DNA from: Rubritepida sp.
GTDB lineage: Bacteria > Pseudomonadota > Alphaproteobacteria > Acetobacterales > Acetobacteraceae
DNA length: 11,055 nt
NCBI GenBank assembly: GCA_014376425.1
Contig: JACMRO010000223.1
Location: 1-11,055, forward strand
Reading direction: 5' to 3'
Part shown: positions 1 through 6,624 of the stretch, piece by piece
Layout of the letters: each line of letters begins with the position of its first letter
Position numbering within the stretch: the stretch's first letter is position 1
Made by a program: the position numbers and the translations under genes
The notes under the pieces: model-generated
What the model saw: only the letters and a program-made list of their open reading frames with translations
Told to the model about the DNA's origin: nothing
Databases searched by the model: none

Positions 1-872
1 CCGAGCACATGCTCGGTGCTGGTGATCGCCGCCATCAGCGGGGCATCGCCGCCCATGGCGCGGGCCATGACGTAGCTGGTCGCCGCAGTCGGCATCGCCA
101 TGAAGAGCACCGCCATGGCGGTGGCCAGCGGATCAAGCCCCAGCAGCCCGGCCGCCGCGAAGGTCATTCCCGGCATCACCACGAGCTTGAGGAAGCTCGT
201 CGCCAGTTGCAGCGGTAGCCGGTCCCGCCAGGCGCCCAGCGTCAGCGCCGCGCCGACCGCCAGCAGGCCCAGCGCGACCGAGCCCTGGCCCAGCGCCCGC
301 ACCAGCGGCGCCACCCCCGCCGGCAGCCCGCCCAGTCCGGCCACGCAGAAGCCCAGTGCGCAGGCAATGATCAGCGGGTTCAGCACCAGTTGCCGCAGCA
401 CCGCGATGGGCCGCAGCCGCCCGCCGCCGCCCGTGGCGAATGCCGTGGTGGTGACCAGCTGCACCACAGGCACGATCATGCCGGTGGCCACCGCGCCCAG
501 CGCCAGCCCCGGCGCGCCAAACATGGCGCCCGCGATGGCAAAGCCGATTAGGTTGTTGAAGCGGATGCCGCCCATCAGCACGCTGGTCATCGAGGCATGG
601 CGTTGGCCGAAGCCGCGCGCCAGCGCCACCGACAGCATGGTGCCCACCGCCAGGCTGCCCCAGATCGCCGCCATCATGCCCAGGATCGGCACCTCGCCCA
701 GCGTCACACCGCCAATCGCCACCACCAGCAGGCTGGGCAGCAGCACCCAGAAGATCAGCCGCTCGATGCCGGCCCAGACCGTGTCGTCGGGCAGCAGGGA
801 CCGCTTCAGCAACGCCCCCAGCAGCAGTAGCCCGAACGCCGGGACGAAGGCATCGAGATAGGCGTTCAGCAC
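1..872 (-). CDS. AEC-family (auxin efflux carrier type) permease, 3' end cut by window edge
   Basis: Inner-membrane transporter of the AEC/Mem_trans family, whose bacterial members include malonate and other organic-acid carriers; the substrate cannot be told from sequence. The visible 290 residues are almost all hydrophobic helices. They include the family's RFNN segment (GGIRFNNLIGFA, about residue 101-112), a long N-terminal half and, after a polar Gly-rich break (about residue 147-152), a C-terminal half ending in the typical MPTATSYVMA helix. The last roughly 20 residues lie off the left edge. No in-frame ATG fits the N-terminus. I chose GTG (870-872), giving MLNAYLDAFVPAFG, which begins 1 nt after the stop codon of the lipoprotein gene upstream; this suggests translational coupling. 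Probably the last gene of the bactofilin-lipoprotein-permease transcription unit. Family call is firm, the exact start less so. Confidence 0.85.
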   Translation of the reverse strand, partial: MLNAYLDAFVPAFGLLLLGALLKRSLLPDDTVWAGIERLIFWVLLPSLLVVAIGGVTLGEVPILGMMAAIWGSLAVGTMLSVALARGFGQRHASMTSVLMGGIRFNNLIGFAIAGAMFGAPGLALGAVATGMIVPVVQLVTTTAFATGGGGRLRPIAVLRQLVLNPLIIACALGFCVAGLGGLPAGVAPLVRALGQGSVALGLLAVGAALTLGAWRDRLPLQLATSFLKLVVMPGMTFAAAGLLGLDPLATAMAVLFMAMPTAATSYVMARAMGGDAPLMAAITSTEHVL

Positions 873-873
873 C

Positions 874-1476
874 TCAGCCCACAGGCTCTGCGACCGGCCG
901 CCGGCCGAATGAATTGCCGCCTGAGTTACTGCCCGAATTATTGCCCGAATTATTGCCCTGGCGCGGGTCGGGCTGCGGCCGGCGGCGGGCCTGAGCGGTA
1001 AGTTCGCGCAGGCAGGCCGCCTCGGTCCGCTGCGCGAAGCCGCCGGCGCGGGCCTGGATGTAGCCGACGCGGGGGCCCTCGGCGCTGGGGTAGAACATGA
1101 CATCGAGCTGGCAGCCGGCGGCGGTGTACAGCCAGATCGAGACCGCCCCCTCAGCCCGGCGCAACGCCGGTTCCCCCAAAATCGCGACCAGGCTCTCGGG
1201 CCGGCTGCCGCCCAGCGCCGCGGCGCTGTGCACGTGGCTCTCCGCCCCCGGCGCCTCGGCCGGCAAGGGACGGGCGGCGGGCATTGCCGCGACCGGCAGG
1301 CTGGCGGTGCGCAACGGGCGGATCCGGGCCGGCTCGCGCGGCGCGGGCGGCGGTCGGCCTCCCACTGCCGCCAGGCTGGCCTGGCCGTCCGCCAGCGCCT
1401 GCTGCGCGGCGGCATTCCAGTCGGGCTCGGCGGCGCAGCCGGCCACGATTACCAGCGCGAGTAGCGCTACTCTCAC
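874..1476 (-). CDS. Predicted lipoprotein of unknown function with Asn/Ser/Gly-repeat tail
   Basis: I do not recognise a named family. The 200-residue product starts with a short lipoprotein signal (VAGC lipobox, lipidated Cys14), so it should be anchored in the cell envelope. A Pro/Ala-rich linker (about 38-80) leads to a compact segment (about 95-162) with the pattern LGEPALRRAEG...WLYTAAGCQLDVMFY, which resembles small envelope-lipoprotein domains with an LG.P...R.EG motif. It carries two cysteines (122 and 155) that could form a disulfide. The tail has three NNSG/SNSG repeats (about 175-186) encoded by 12-bp DNA repeats, then a basic end. Start is GTG at 1474-1476 with a GGGGGGA ribosome site 5 nt upstream; the nearby ATG is followed at once by a stop. 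It lies 50 nt after the bactofilin gene and 1 nt before the permease start. A link to bactofilin scaffolds is inference from position only. Confidence 0.75.
   Translation of the reverse strand: MRVALLALVIVAGCAAEPDWNAAAQQALADGQASLAAVGGRPPPAPREPARIRPLRTASLPVAAMPAARPLPAEAPGAESHVHSAAALGGSRPESLVAILGEPALRRAEGAVSIWLYTAAGCQLDVMFYPSAEGPRVGYIQARAGGFAQRTEAACLRELTAQARRRPQPDPRQGNNSGNNSGSNSGGNSFGRRPVAEPVG
919..954. repeat. Three tandem 12-bp repeats inside the lipoprotein gene
   Basis: On the plus strand GCCCGAATTATT occurs twice without change (931-942, 943-954), preceded by a third copy with three substitutions (919-930). In the minus-strand gene they encode NNSG, NNSG and SNSG. The unit is AT-rich against a roughly 70% GC background and a multiple of three, so copy-number change would keep the frame. 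Confidence 0.9.
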
Positions 1477-1526
1477 ACCATCCCCCCCTTCAGCCAGGCC
1501 GGCCCCCCTGGACCGGCCGGCTCCCC

Positions 1527-2234
1527 TCAGCCGACGGTGGCGGGCCGGGCCGGTGCGGTGGGCGCGGCCGGTGCCGTGGCCGGCGTGCCGGCAGGCATCC
1601 CCGACATCGGGCCCGACATTGGGCCCGGCGGCGGCGCTGACCCCTCGGTCAGCATCTCCATGCGCCCGGTCAACTGGCCGCCATCCTCCACCGAGAGGCG
1701 CTTGCAGCGCGCCACGCCGTTCACCTTGCCGGTCGCCCGGATGATCAGGTTTCCACGCGCCGTGATCGTACCGTCGAACAGGCCGGCGACCTCAGCATCC
1801 TCGACCTGCACTTCGCCACGGAACACGCCGGTCGCGCCGATCGAAAGCTCCGCGGCCTGCAGCATCTGGCTCTCCACCGTACCCTCGACGACCAGCCGCT
1901 CGCAGTCGGCGACCGTGCCCTGCACGCTGATCCCCTTGCCCACCGTCAGGGTGCGCCGGTCTGACGTTCCCATCTGGGCCATCGGCTGCTGCGGCCGGGC
2001 CGGCATGCCCACGCCGCCGGGGGCGCCGGCGCCGGGGCGCTGCGCCAGGCTGTTGGGGGCGGGCGGCGCGCCGGGCTTCAGGGTCTGGCTCATGGCGGTG
2101 TCCTTGTTCAATGATGGCTGGGAAGTGGCGGCACCAGGCATCATGCCCGGCCGGGGGTTGGGCATCGTCAGGCCCTGGTCCCGCGCCGGCTCGGCCGCTG
2201 CGGGGTCGTCTTTCTTGCGCCCGAAAATGGCCAT
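1527..2234 (-). CDS. Bactofilin (polymer-forming cytoskeletal protein)
   Basis: Bactofilins (DUF583/PF04519) are nucleotide-independent filament formers that assemble on the inner membrane and place cell-wall or envelope proteins. The core beta-helix domain spans about residues 94-197, seen as regularly spaced short strands with Gly turns: LTVGKGISVQGTV, LVVEGTVESQML, ELSIGATGVFRGEV, AEVAGLFDGTITA, LIIRATGKVNGVA, LSVEDGGQLTGRM. It is flanked by an unusually long disordered N-terminus (1-90, Pro/Gly/Gln/Met-rich) and a Pro/Ala C-terminus with a GPMSGPMSG repeat from a duplicated 12-bp DNA unit (1603-1626). Start ATG at 2232-2234 has GAGGA about 8 nt upstream; the N-terminal MAIFGRKK is short and basic, as in membrane-associated bactofilins. 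At 235 residues it is longer than the minimal family because of the tails. First gene of the minus-strand unit with the lipoprotein and permease. Confidence 0.92.
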   Translation of the reverse strand: MAIFGRKKDDPAAAEPARDQGLTMPNPRPGMMPGAATSQPSLNKDTAMSQTLKPGAPPAPNSLAQRPGAGAPGGVGMPARPQQPMAQMGTSDRRTLTVGKGISVQGTVADCERLVVEGTVESQMLQAAELSIGATGVFRGEVQVEDAEVAGLFDGTITARGNLIIRATGKVNGVARCKRLSVEDGGQLTGRMEMLTEGSAPPPGPMSGPMSGMPAGTPATAPAAPTAPARPATVG

Positions 2235-2332
2235 CGCGTTTTCCTCACACAGTCAAATGGCAGGCTTGGTTTCCGACGCTTAACCCCGGGGCGGGGGCGG
2301 GACAATCACTGACGCAGGATTATCCCTTTATT

Positions 2333-2360
2333 TTGTCCGCACCCGGAAGACGGGAATAAC
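2333..2360 (+). promoter_or_regulatory. Possible sigma70-type promoter for the sugar kinase gene
   Basis: TTGTCC (2333-2338) and AATAAC (2355-2360) are each 4/6 matches to the -35 and -10 consensus, with a 16-nt spacer, in the only AT-rich patch of the 230-base divergent gap. Predicted leader about 98 nt. On the opposite strand a GATAAT (2319-2324) could be the -10 for the bactofilin unit, but I find no good -35 for it. The remainder of the gap holds GC-rich sequence without other recognisable signals. By-eye call only. Confidence 0.25.
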
Positions 2361-2464
2361 CCGGCGACGAATCGGCCGGCCGGGAGCGGCCCCATGGACG
2401 GCCGGCCCCCCGGGCGCTATCGCCCGCCCCGACCCTGGCTCGCCAGGCTGCAAGCGGAGCGGAC

Positions 2465-3439
2465 ATGACGAAAGCAACTCTGGATATACTGGGCATCGGC
2501 AACGCCATCGTGGACGTGCTGGCGCGCGCCGATGACGAATTCGTGATGACACGCGGCCTGGCCAAGGGCGGCATGGCGCTGATCGACGCTGAGCAGGCGG
2601 AGGCGCTTTATGGTGCCATGGGGCCAGGGGTGGAAAGCAGCGGCGGCTCGGTCGCCAATAGCTGCGCGGTGGCCGCCGGTTTGGGCGCCCGGGTCGGCTA
2701 TCTGGGCAAGGTGGCACGCGACGGCCTGGGCGACGTTTTCGCCCATGACATCCGTGCCGCCGGCGTGCATTTTCCCACTGCGCCGCTGGAGGGCGGCGCG
2801 CCCACCGCGCGTTGCCTGATCCTGGTAACGCCCGACGCGCAGCGCACCATGAGCACCTTTCTGGGCGCCTGCGTGCATTTCAGCGCCGCCGATGTGGACC
2901 TGACCGAGGTCGCCCGCGCCCAGGTGGTTTATCTGGAAGGCTATCTGTTTTCAGGCGCGCAGGACGCCTTTCGCGCCGCCGCCGCCGCGGCCCATGCGGC
3001 CGGCCGGAAGGTTGCGTTGTCCCTGTCCGACGGCTTCTGCGTGGACATGAACCGCGACGCCTTCCGCCACTTCGTCCGCGAACACACCGACATCCTGTTC
3101 GCCAATGAACCGGAGATCCTGAGCCTCTACCAGACCACCGATTTCGCCCAGGCCGCGGACCAGGCGCGCAGCGAGGTCGCCATTGCCGCGCTGACCCGCG
3201 GCGCGCATGGCAGCGTGGTGGTGGCCGGCTCCGACCGCTACCAGATCGAGGCGGCATCGACCCGGGTGGTGGACACGACCGGTGCGGGCGACGCCTACGC
3301 CGCGGGCTTCCTGGCCGCCCACACGCGCGGCCTGGGCTTGGCCGAGGCCGGCCGTTGGGGCAGCATCTGCGCCGCCGAAGTCATTAGCCATTTCGGCGCC
3401 CGGCCGCAGGCTGATCTGCGCGCCCTGGTGGGAGCTTGA
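2465..3439 (+). CDS. PfkB-family carbohydrate kinase, adenosine-kinase-like
   Basis: Ribokinase/PfkB-fold kinase that phosphorylates a sugar or nucleoside hydroxyl with ATP. Alphaproteobacterial relatives of this length (324 aa) are usually annotated adenosine kinase, but adenosine, ribose or other sugars remain possible. The N-terminal ILGIGNAIVDVLA strand (8-20), the GGSVANS substrate motif (60-66) and the C-terminal signature DTTGAGDAYAAGF (270-282), containing the anion hole and catalytic Asp276, are all present. NEPE at 214-217 matches the conserved N.pE element before the nucleotide-binding half. Start ATG at 2465 has GGAG about 7 nt upstream; no better alternative. The stop codon (3437-3439) is 2 nt before the start of the next gene, so both are probably translated from one mRNA. 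Family firm, substrate unproven. Confidence 0.9.
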   Translation: MTKATLDILGIGNAIVDVLARADDEFVMTRGLAKGGMALIDAEQAEALYGAMGPGVESSGGSVANSCAVAAGLGARVGYLGKVARDGLGDVFAHDIRAAGVHFPTAPLEGGAPTARCLILVTPDAQRTMSTFLGACVHFSAADVDLTEVARAQVVYLEGYLFSGAQDAFRAAAAAAHAAGRKVALSLSDGFCVDMNRDAFRHFVREHTDILFANEPEILSLYQTTDFAQAADQARSEVAIAALTRGAHGSVVVAGSDRYQIEAASTRVVDTTGAGDAYAAGFLAAHTRGLGLAEAGRWGSICAAEVISHFGARPQADLRALVGA

Positions 3440-3441
3440 GC

Positions 3442-3927
3442 ATGCACAGACACTCGATCCTGGTAACCCTGGCCCTGGCCATGGCCTCCCCCGCCCTCGC
3501 GCATCACAACGAGCCCCATCCGCAAACGCTGGCCCAAGCAACCATGACGGCGCCGGACCGTACGATGCGCGAAATCCAGCGCGAACAACGCAACCCCGCC
3601 ACGCCCTATGTACCGGAACAAAATCGTGACGCCGGCCAGGCCGACTCGGCTGGCATCGATGACGCCGCGGGCCTGCTCTATGCCGCGCAGACCGCGCTGC
3701 GCAGCAAGCGCCGCGGCCAGGCGATCGAATTCCTCGAGCGGGCGGAATCCCGCCTGCTGACCCGCAGCACCCCGGCTCCGCGCGCCGGCGAGGCCGTTTC
3801 GGCCGGCCCCGTCTCGCAGATCGCTGCCGCCCGCGCGGCGGTGGCGGCCGGCAACATTCCCGCGGCGCAAGAGGCGATCGCCGGGGCGCTGGAAGCGCTC
3901 AACCGGCCGCGTCGCCGCGGCCGCTGA
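3442..3927 (+). CDS. Small exported protein of unknown function
   Basis: 161 residues, family not recognised. A clear Sec signal peptide (MHRHSILVTLALAMASPALA, cleavage after ALA at residue 20) is followed by a His-rich mature start (HHNEPH), a low-complexity stretch, and a predicted mostly helical C-terminal half (about 72-155) rich in Ala, Arg and Glu. That half holds two similar helical blocks, AAGLLYAAQTALRSKRRGQAIEFLERAESRL and AAARAAVAAGNIPAAQEAIAGALEAL when read in parts, like a degenerate TPR-style helical pair. It ends in a very basic RPRRRGR. ATG 3442 is preferred over the in-frame TTG at 3436 because GGAG at 3431-3434 is 7 nt upstream. It follows the kinase stop by 2 nt, so expression is probably coupled, though a functional link with a cytoplasmic kinase is not obvious. 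Ends 3 nt from the convergent superoxide dismutase gene. Confidence 0.75.
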   Translation: MHRHSILVTLALAMASPALAHHNEPHPQTLAQATMTAPDRTMREIQREQRNPATPYVPEQNRDAGQADSAGIDDAAGLLYAAQTALRSKRRGQAIEFLERAESRLLTRSTPAPRAGEAVSAGPVSQIAAARAAVAAGNIPAAQEAIAGALEALNRPRRRGR

Positions 3928-3930
3928 GGC

Positions 3931-4650
3931 TCAGACCCGCAACGTCCCCGCCTTGGCCGCGGTGAAGCGCTCGCCGATGGCGTTCCAGTTCAGCACGTTC
4001 CACCAGTTCGTCAGGTATTCCGGCCGGCGGTTCTGATAGCGCAGGTAATAGGCGTGTTCCCACACGTCGTTGCCCATCAGCACCCGCTGGCCGTCCATCA
4101 GCGGGCTGTCCTGGTTGGGCTTCGTCGTGATCGCCAGGATGCCGGCATTGCTGACAGTGACGAACACCCAGCCCGAGCCGAAGACGCGGGCGCCGGCAGT
4201 ATTGAAATCGGTGCGCAACTTGTCCATCCCGCCCAGGTCGCGATCCACCGCCGCCAGCAGCTCACCGGTCGGCGCGCCGCCCTGGCCACCCATGATCTGC
4301 CAGAACATCGAATGGTTGGCGTGGCCGCCGGCATTGTTGCGCAGCGCGGTGCGCACCGCCTCAGGCGCGCGGCCCAGGTTCATCAGCAGCTCGTCCAGCG
4401 GCATGGCGGAAAGCTCGGCCTGGCCGTTCAGCGCGGTATTGGGGCCGGCGACCTGGGCGGCGTGGTGGCGGCCGTGGTGCAGCTCCATGGTCGTGGCGTC
4501 TATCGCGGCCTCGTTGGCATTGGGCGCGTAGGGCAGGGCCGGCAGGGAGTGCGGTCCGGCCGGCGCGGCTTGCGCCCAGGCGCGGTTCGGGACCGCCAGC
4601 GCGGCCAAGCCGGCAGCGCCGAGAAACAGGGTGCGGCGTTGAATGTCCAT
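3931..4650 (-). CDS. Tat-exported superoxide dismutase, Mn/Fe family (Mn-type signature)
   Basis: Converts superoxide to oxygen and hydrogen peroxide. The 239-residue protein starts with a twin-arginine signal (QRRTLFLGAAG, then AWA cleavage near residue 26), so it should act in the periplasm. Metal ligands aligned with E. coli SodA are all present: His58, His113 (NNAGGHANHSMFW), Asp195 and His199 (DVWEHAYY). Gly109 in that first motif and Gln180 in NQDSPLM are the Mn-type second-shell pair. Oddity: the near-invariant gateway tyrosine (Tyr34 of E. coli, in KHHxxYV) is glutamine here (RHHAAQV, Gln66), and the usual NNxN after it is altered. Start ATG 4648-4650 has GAGGAG about 9 nt upstream and gives the Tat signal; longer in-frame extensions to 4851 have no such support. 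Convergent with the small exported protein gene. Confidence 0.92.
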   Translation of the reverse strand: MDIQRRTLFLGAAGLAALAVPNRAWAQAAPAGPHSLPALPYAPNANEAAIDATTMELHHGRHHAAQVAGPNTALNGQAELSAMPLDELLMNLGRAPEAVRTALRNNAGGHANHSMFWQIMGGQGGAPTGELLAAVDRDLGGMDKLRTDFNTAGARVFGSGWVFVTVSNAGILAITTKPNQDSPLMDGQRVLMGNDVWEHAYYLRYQNRRPEYLTNWWNVLNWNAIGERFTAAKAGTLRV

Positions 4651-4680
4651 GGTGGTTTTCTCCTCGATGTGATCCCGTAA

Positions 4681-4708
4681 CACATATGACGCGCGGGCCG
4701 CGCGCCAA
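4681..4708 (-). promoter_or_regulatory. Possible promoter of the superoxide dismutase gene
   Basis: Read on the minus strand, TTGGCG (4703-4708, 4/6 match) and TATGTG (4681-4686, 3/6) are 16 nt apart and would start transcription near 4674, leaving a short leader with the GAGGAG ribosome site. Just upstream of the -35 lies the inverted repeat at 4712-4735. By-eye prediction. Confidence 0.25.
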
Positions 4709-4711
4709 GTT

Positions 4712-4735
4712 TCGCACCCGGGCCGCGGGGTGCGA
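4712..4735. repeat. 8-bp perfect inverted repeat upstream of the superoxide dismutase promoter
   Basis: TCGCACCC (4712-4719) and GGGTGCGA (4728-4735) are perfect reverse complements separated by 8 GC-rich bases. The repeat sits immediately upstream of the predicted sod promoter, where an activator could bind. No T-run follows, so it is not a terminator. It may also be chance in such GC-rich DNA. Confidence 0.4.
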
Positions 4736-4879
4736 GGGCGGATTGCGATGATGGCGGCGCTGGCCTGGTCGGCCGCGGCACAGGACCCAGAAACCGGCCG
4801 GGGCGCCACCCGCATCCGGCTGGCGCTGATGCCCTCGCCCCGAGGCGGCACGGATTACAGCCCGCGGCCGGTGCCCTGA
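4730..4879 (+). CDS. Doubtful 49-codon ORF resembling a signal peptide plus short tail
   Basis: The 370-base gap between the superoxide dismutase and hydrolase genes contains one short plus-strand frame that looks secretory: GTG at 4730 (or ATG 4748/4751), basic MRGR, hydrophobic IAMMAALAWSAAA, a possible cleavage before QD, then a polar tail ending in YSPRPVP and a TGA at 4877-4879. I see no Shine-Dalgarno sequence. It could be a small secreted peptide, the remnant of a larger exported protein, or chance. The rest of the gap (4880-5007) shows nothing recognisable beyond the hydrolase ribosome site. Confidence 0.2.
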   Translation: MRGRIAMMAALAWSAAAQDPETGRGATRIRLALMPSPRGGTDYSPRPVP

Positions 4880-5020
4880 AGCTGTCGGATGGCGCTGCCA
4901 GCCTGGCAGCAAAGCCGGGCCAGGGTGGCTGGCCCCGCCTGGGCCGGGCCCGAAATCCTGCCCCAGGCTTTGCGATCGGCGCCCTTCATGCAAAGCACGG
5001 TCGAACCAAGGAGGGCCGCC

Positions 5021-6040
5021 ATGACCGAATCCAACCTCATCGCGGCGCGGCAAGGCGCTGCCGGCACCCTGCTGATGAACCGCCCGAAAGCGCTGAACGC
5101 GCTCGATCTGGGCATGATCCGCGACTTTCAGGCGGCGCTCGACGGGTGGCGTGACGACGCGGCGGTGAAGCTGGTGGTGCTGGAAGGCGCCGGGGGCCGC
5201 GCCTTCTGCGCCGGCGGCGACGTCCGCGCGGTGCGCGACGCGGCCATCGCCGGCGACCGCGCGCCGGTGGCCGCCTTCTTCACCCAGGAATACGCCGTCA
5301 ACCAGGGCATCGCGGAATTCGGCAAACCCTGGGTGTCGCTGATCGACGGCGTGTGCATGGGCGGTGGCATTGGCCTGGCGATCCATAATGGCCCCCGCGT
5401 GGTGACCGAAAACGCGCTCATGGCAATGCCCGAGACGGCGATCGCGCTGTTCCCCGACGTCGGCACCAGCTACATCCTGCCTCGGTTGCCGGGCGCGCTG
5501 GGCGCTTGGCTGGCGCTGACCGGGGCTCGGCTGCGCGGTGGCGACTGCCTCCATGCCGGCCTCGCCACCCATTTCGTGCCTGCCGCAAACCTGCCCGCCC
5601 TGCGCGCGGCCCTGCTGGAAGGCGACGCCCGGGTGGTGGAGAGTTTCGCCCAGGCCCCGCCCGAAGCCAGCTTCGCCGCCCACCGCAGCCTGATCGACCA
5701 CGCCTTCGGCCAGCCCAGCATGCCCGGCATCATCGCGGCCCTGGAGGCGGATGGAGGCGAATGGGCGCAAAGCCAGGTCGCCATCCTGCGCCGCATGTCG
5801 CCCACCAGCCTGTGCGTCTCGCTCGAATTGCTGCGCCGCGGCGCCGGCATGACCTTGCGACAGTGCCTGGACGAGGAGCTGGTGCTGACCGGCAGCGTCG
5901 TGCACGACCACCCGGATTTCCGCGAGGGCGTCCGCAGCGTGCTGGTCGACAAGGGCAATCCGCCCGCCACCTGGTCACCGGCGACGCTGGAGGCGGTGGA
6001 CCCCGCCGCCATCCAGGCGATGTTCAGTCGCGCCGGATAG
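5021..6040 (+). CDS. 3-hydroxyisobutyryl-CoA hydrolase (enoyl-CoA hydratase/isomerase superfamily)
   Basis: Hydrolyses 3-hydroxyisobutyryl-CoA (EC 3.1.2.4) in valine degradation. The 339-residue length, the crotonase oxyanion-hole segments AFCAGGDVRAV (61-71) and VCMGGGIGLA (111-120), and the run MPETAIALFPDVGTSYILPRLPG (136-158, read in parts) are typical. Glu138 and Asp146 match the catalytic Glu/Asp pair eight residues apart in human HIBCH. The C-terminal block SPTSLCVSLELLRRG...FREGVRSVLVDKGNPPATWSP separates HIBCH from ordinary enoyl-CoA hydratases. Start ATG 5021 has a perfect AAGGAGG (5008-5014) 6 nt upstream; a longer in-frame ATG at 4889 lacks one and adds no homologous sequence. The 3' end overlaps the convergent Lrp/AsnC gene by 17 bases. 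Confidence 0.9.
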   Translation: MTESNLIAARQGAAGTLLMNRPKALNALDLGMIRDFQAALDGWRDDAAVKLVVLEGAGGRAFCAGGDVRAVRDAAIAGDRAPVAAFFTQEYAVNQGIAEFGKPWVSLIDGVCMGGGIGLAIHNGPRVVTENALMAMPETAIALFPDVGTSYILPRLPGALGAWLALTGARLRGGDCLHAGLATHFVPAANLPALRAALLEGDARVVESFAQAPPEASFAAHRSLIDHAFGQPSMPGIIAALEADGGEWAQSQVAILRRMSPTSLCVSLELLRRGAGMTLRQCLDEELVLTGSVVHDHPDFREGVRSVLVDKGNPPATWSPATLEAVDPAAIQAMFSRAG

Positions 6041-6506
6041 GCACGCCTGGGGCGCTTTTGGCGGTGCGTATCGTCTGCAGCGTCATCACCCGCTGCACCT
6101 GCGCGGCGCCGGTCAGCCGCGCTGTCAGCTCATTCTCATGCGCCGTGTCGCGCGCCACCAGGCGCAGCAGGAAGTCGCCGCCGCCACGGATCATGTGGCA
6201 CTCCCGCACCTCATCCCAGCCATCGACCAGCGCCTCAAACCCGTCCAGAACCGACTGCTTCTGCGATTCCAGCGCGACGAGTGCGAAGAAGGTGATCTCG
6301 AAGCCCAGCGGCTCGGGCGCCACATCGGCATGGTAGCCGCGGATGATGCCAAGCTCCTCCAACCGCCGCATCCGTCGCAGACAGGGCGGCGCGGAGAGGC
6401 CGACGCGCCGCGCCAGCTCCACATTGGTGATCCGCCCATCATGCTGCAATTCGGCCAGGATGTGACGATCCACATCATCCAGCACATCGTCGGTTGTCTC
6501 TGGCAT
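6024..6506 (-). CDS. Lrp/AsnC-family transcriptional regulator
   Basis: DNA-binding regulator that usually senses an amino acid through a C-terminal RAM domain. The 160-residue product has the N-terminal helix-turn-helix (LDDVDRHILAELQHDGRI, then TNVELARRVGLSAPPCLRRMRRLEELGII, about residues 9-55) and an alpha/beta RAM domain (about 65-150) with the VRECHMIRGGGDFLLRLVARD strand-turn-strand typical of Lrp proteins. ATG 6504-6506 is chosen because family members begin close to this point; the only upstream in-frame start is a TTG at 6548 giving an unconserved extension. The ribosome site is weak (AGGGAT). It is divergent from trxB with a 162-base gap holding a 14-bp palindrome, an arrangement common in alphaproteobacteria. 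The 3' overlap with the valine-pathway hydrolase is suggestive but not proof of amino-acid regulation. Confidence 0.9.
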   Translation of the reverse strand: MPETTDDVLDDVDRHILAELQHDGRITNVELARRVGLSAPPCLRRMRRLEELGIIRGYHADVAPEPLGFEITFFALVALESQKQSVLDGFEALVDGWDEVRECHMIRGGGDFLLRLVARDTAHENELTARLTGAAQVQRVMTLQTIRTAKSAPGVPIRRD

Positions 6507-6624
6507 CGATCCCTGTATTTCGTTGCGCTCATGCGCCCTGACACGCAATATCCTGTCTTATCGCGGCGACAGCAAGGCAAAGCGAGACTAGGCCCCATTC
6601 ATGCCTTGCGGCGCGGGGGTCCAG

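Noticed and set aside
100..861. Plus-strand frame over the left end
   Set aside because: Antisense to the AEC permease, which shows clear membrane helices and the RFNN motif.
1498..1522. GGCCGG/CCGGCC hairpin between the bactofilin and lipoprotein genes
   Set aside because: Short stem, no T-run, and such repeats are frequent by chance at this GC content; not called as a terminator.
4651..4851. N-terminal extension of the superoxide dismutase to 4851
   Set aside because: It would bury the Tat signal inside the protein and lacks a ribosome site; ATG at 4650 has GAGGAG.
4361..5911. Long minus-strand open frame (516 codons) across the sod-hydrolase region
   Set aside because: It runs antisense to the hydrolase and out of frame through the superoxide dismutase gene; its His/Arg/Gly/Gln-rich translation is typical of GC-rich shadow frames.
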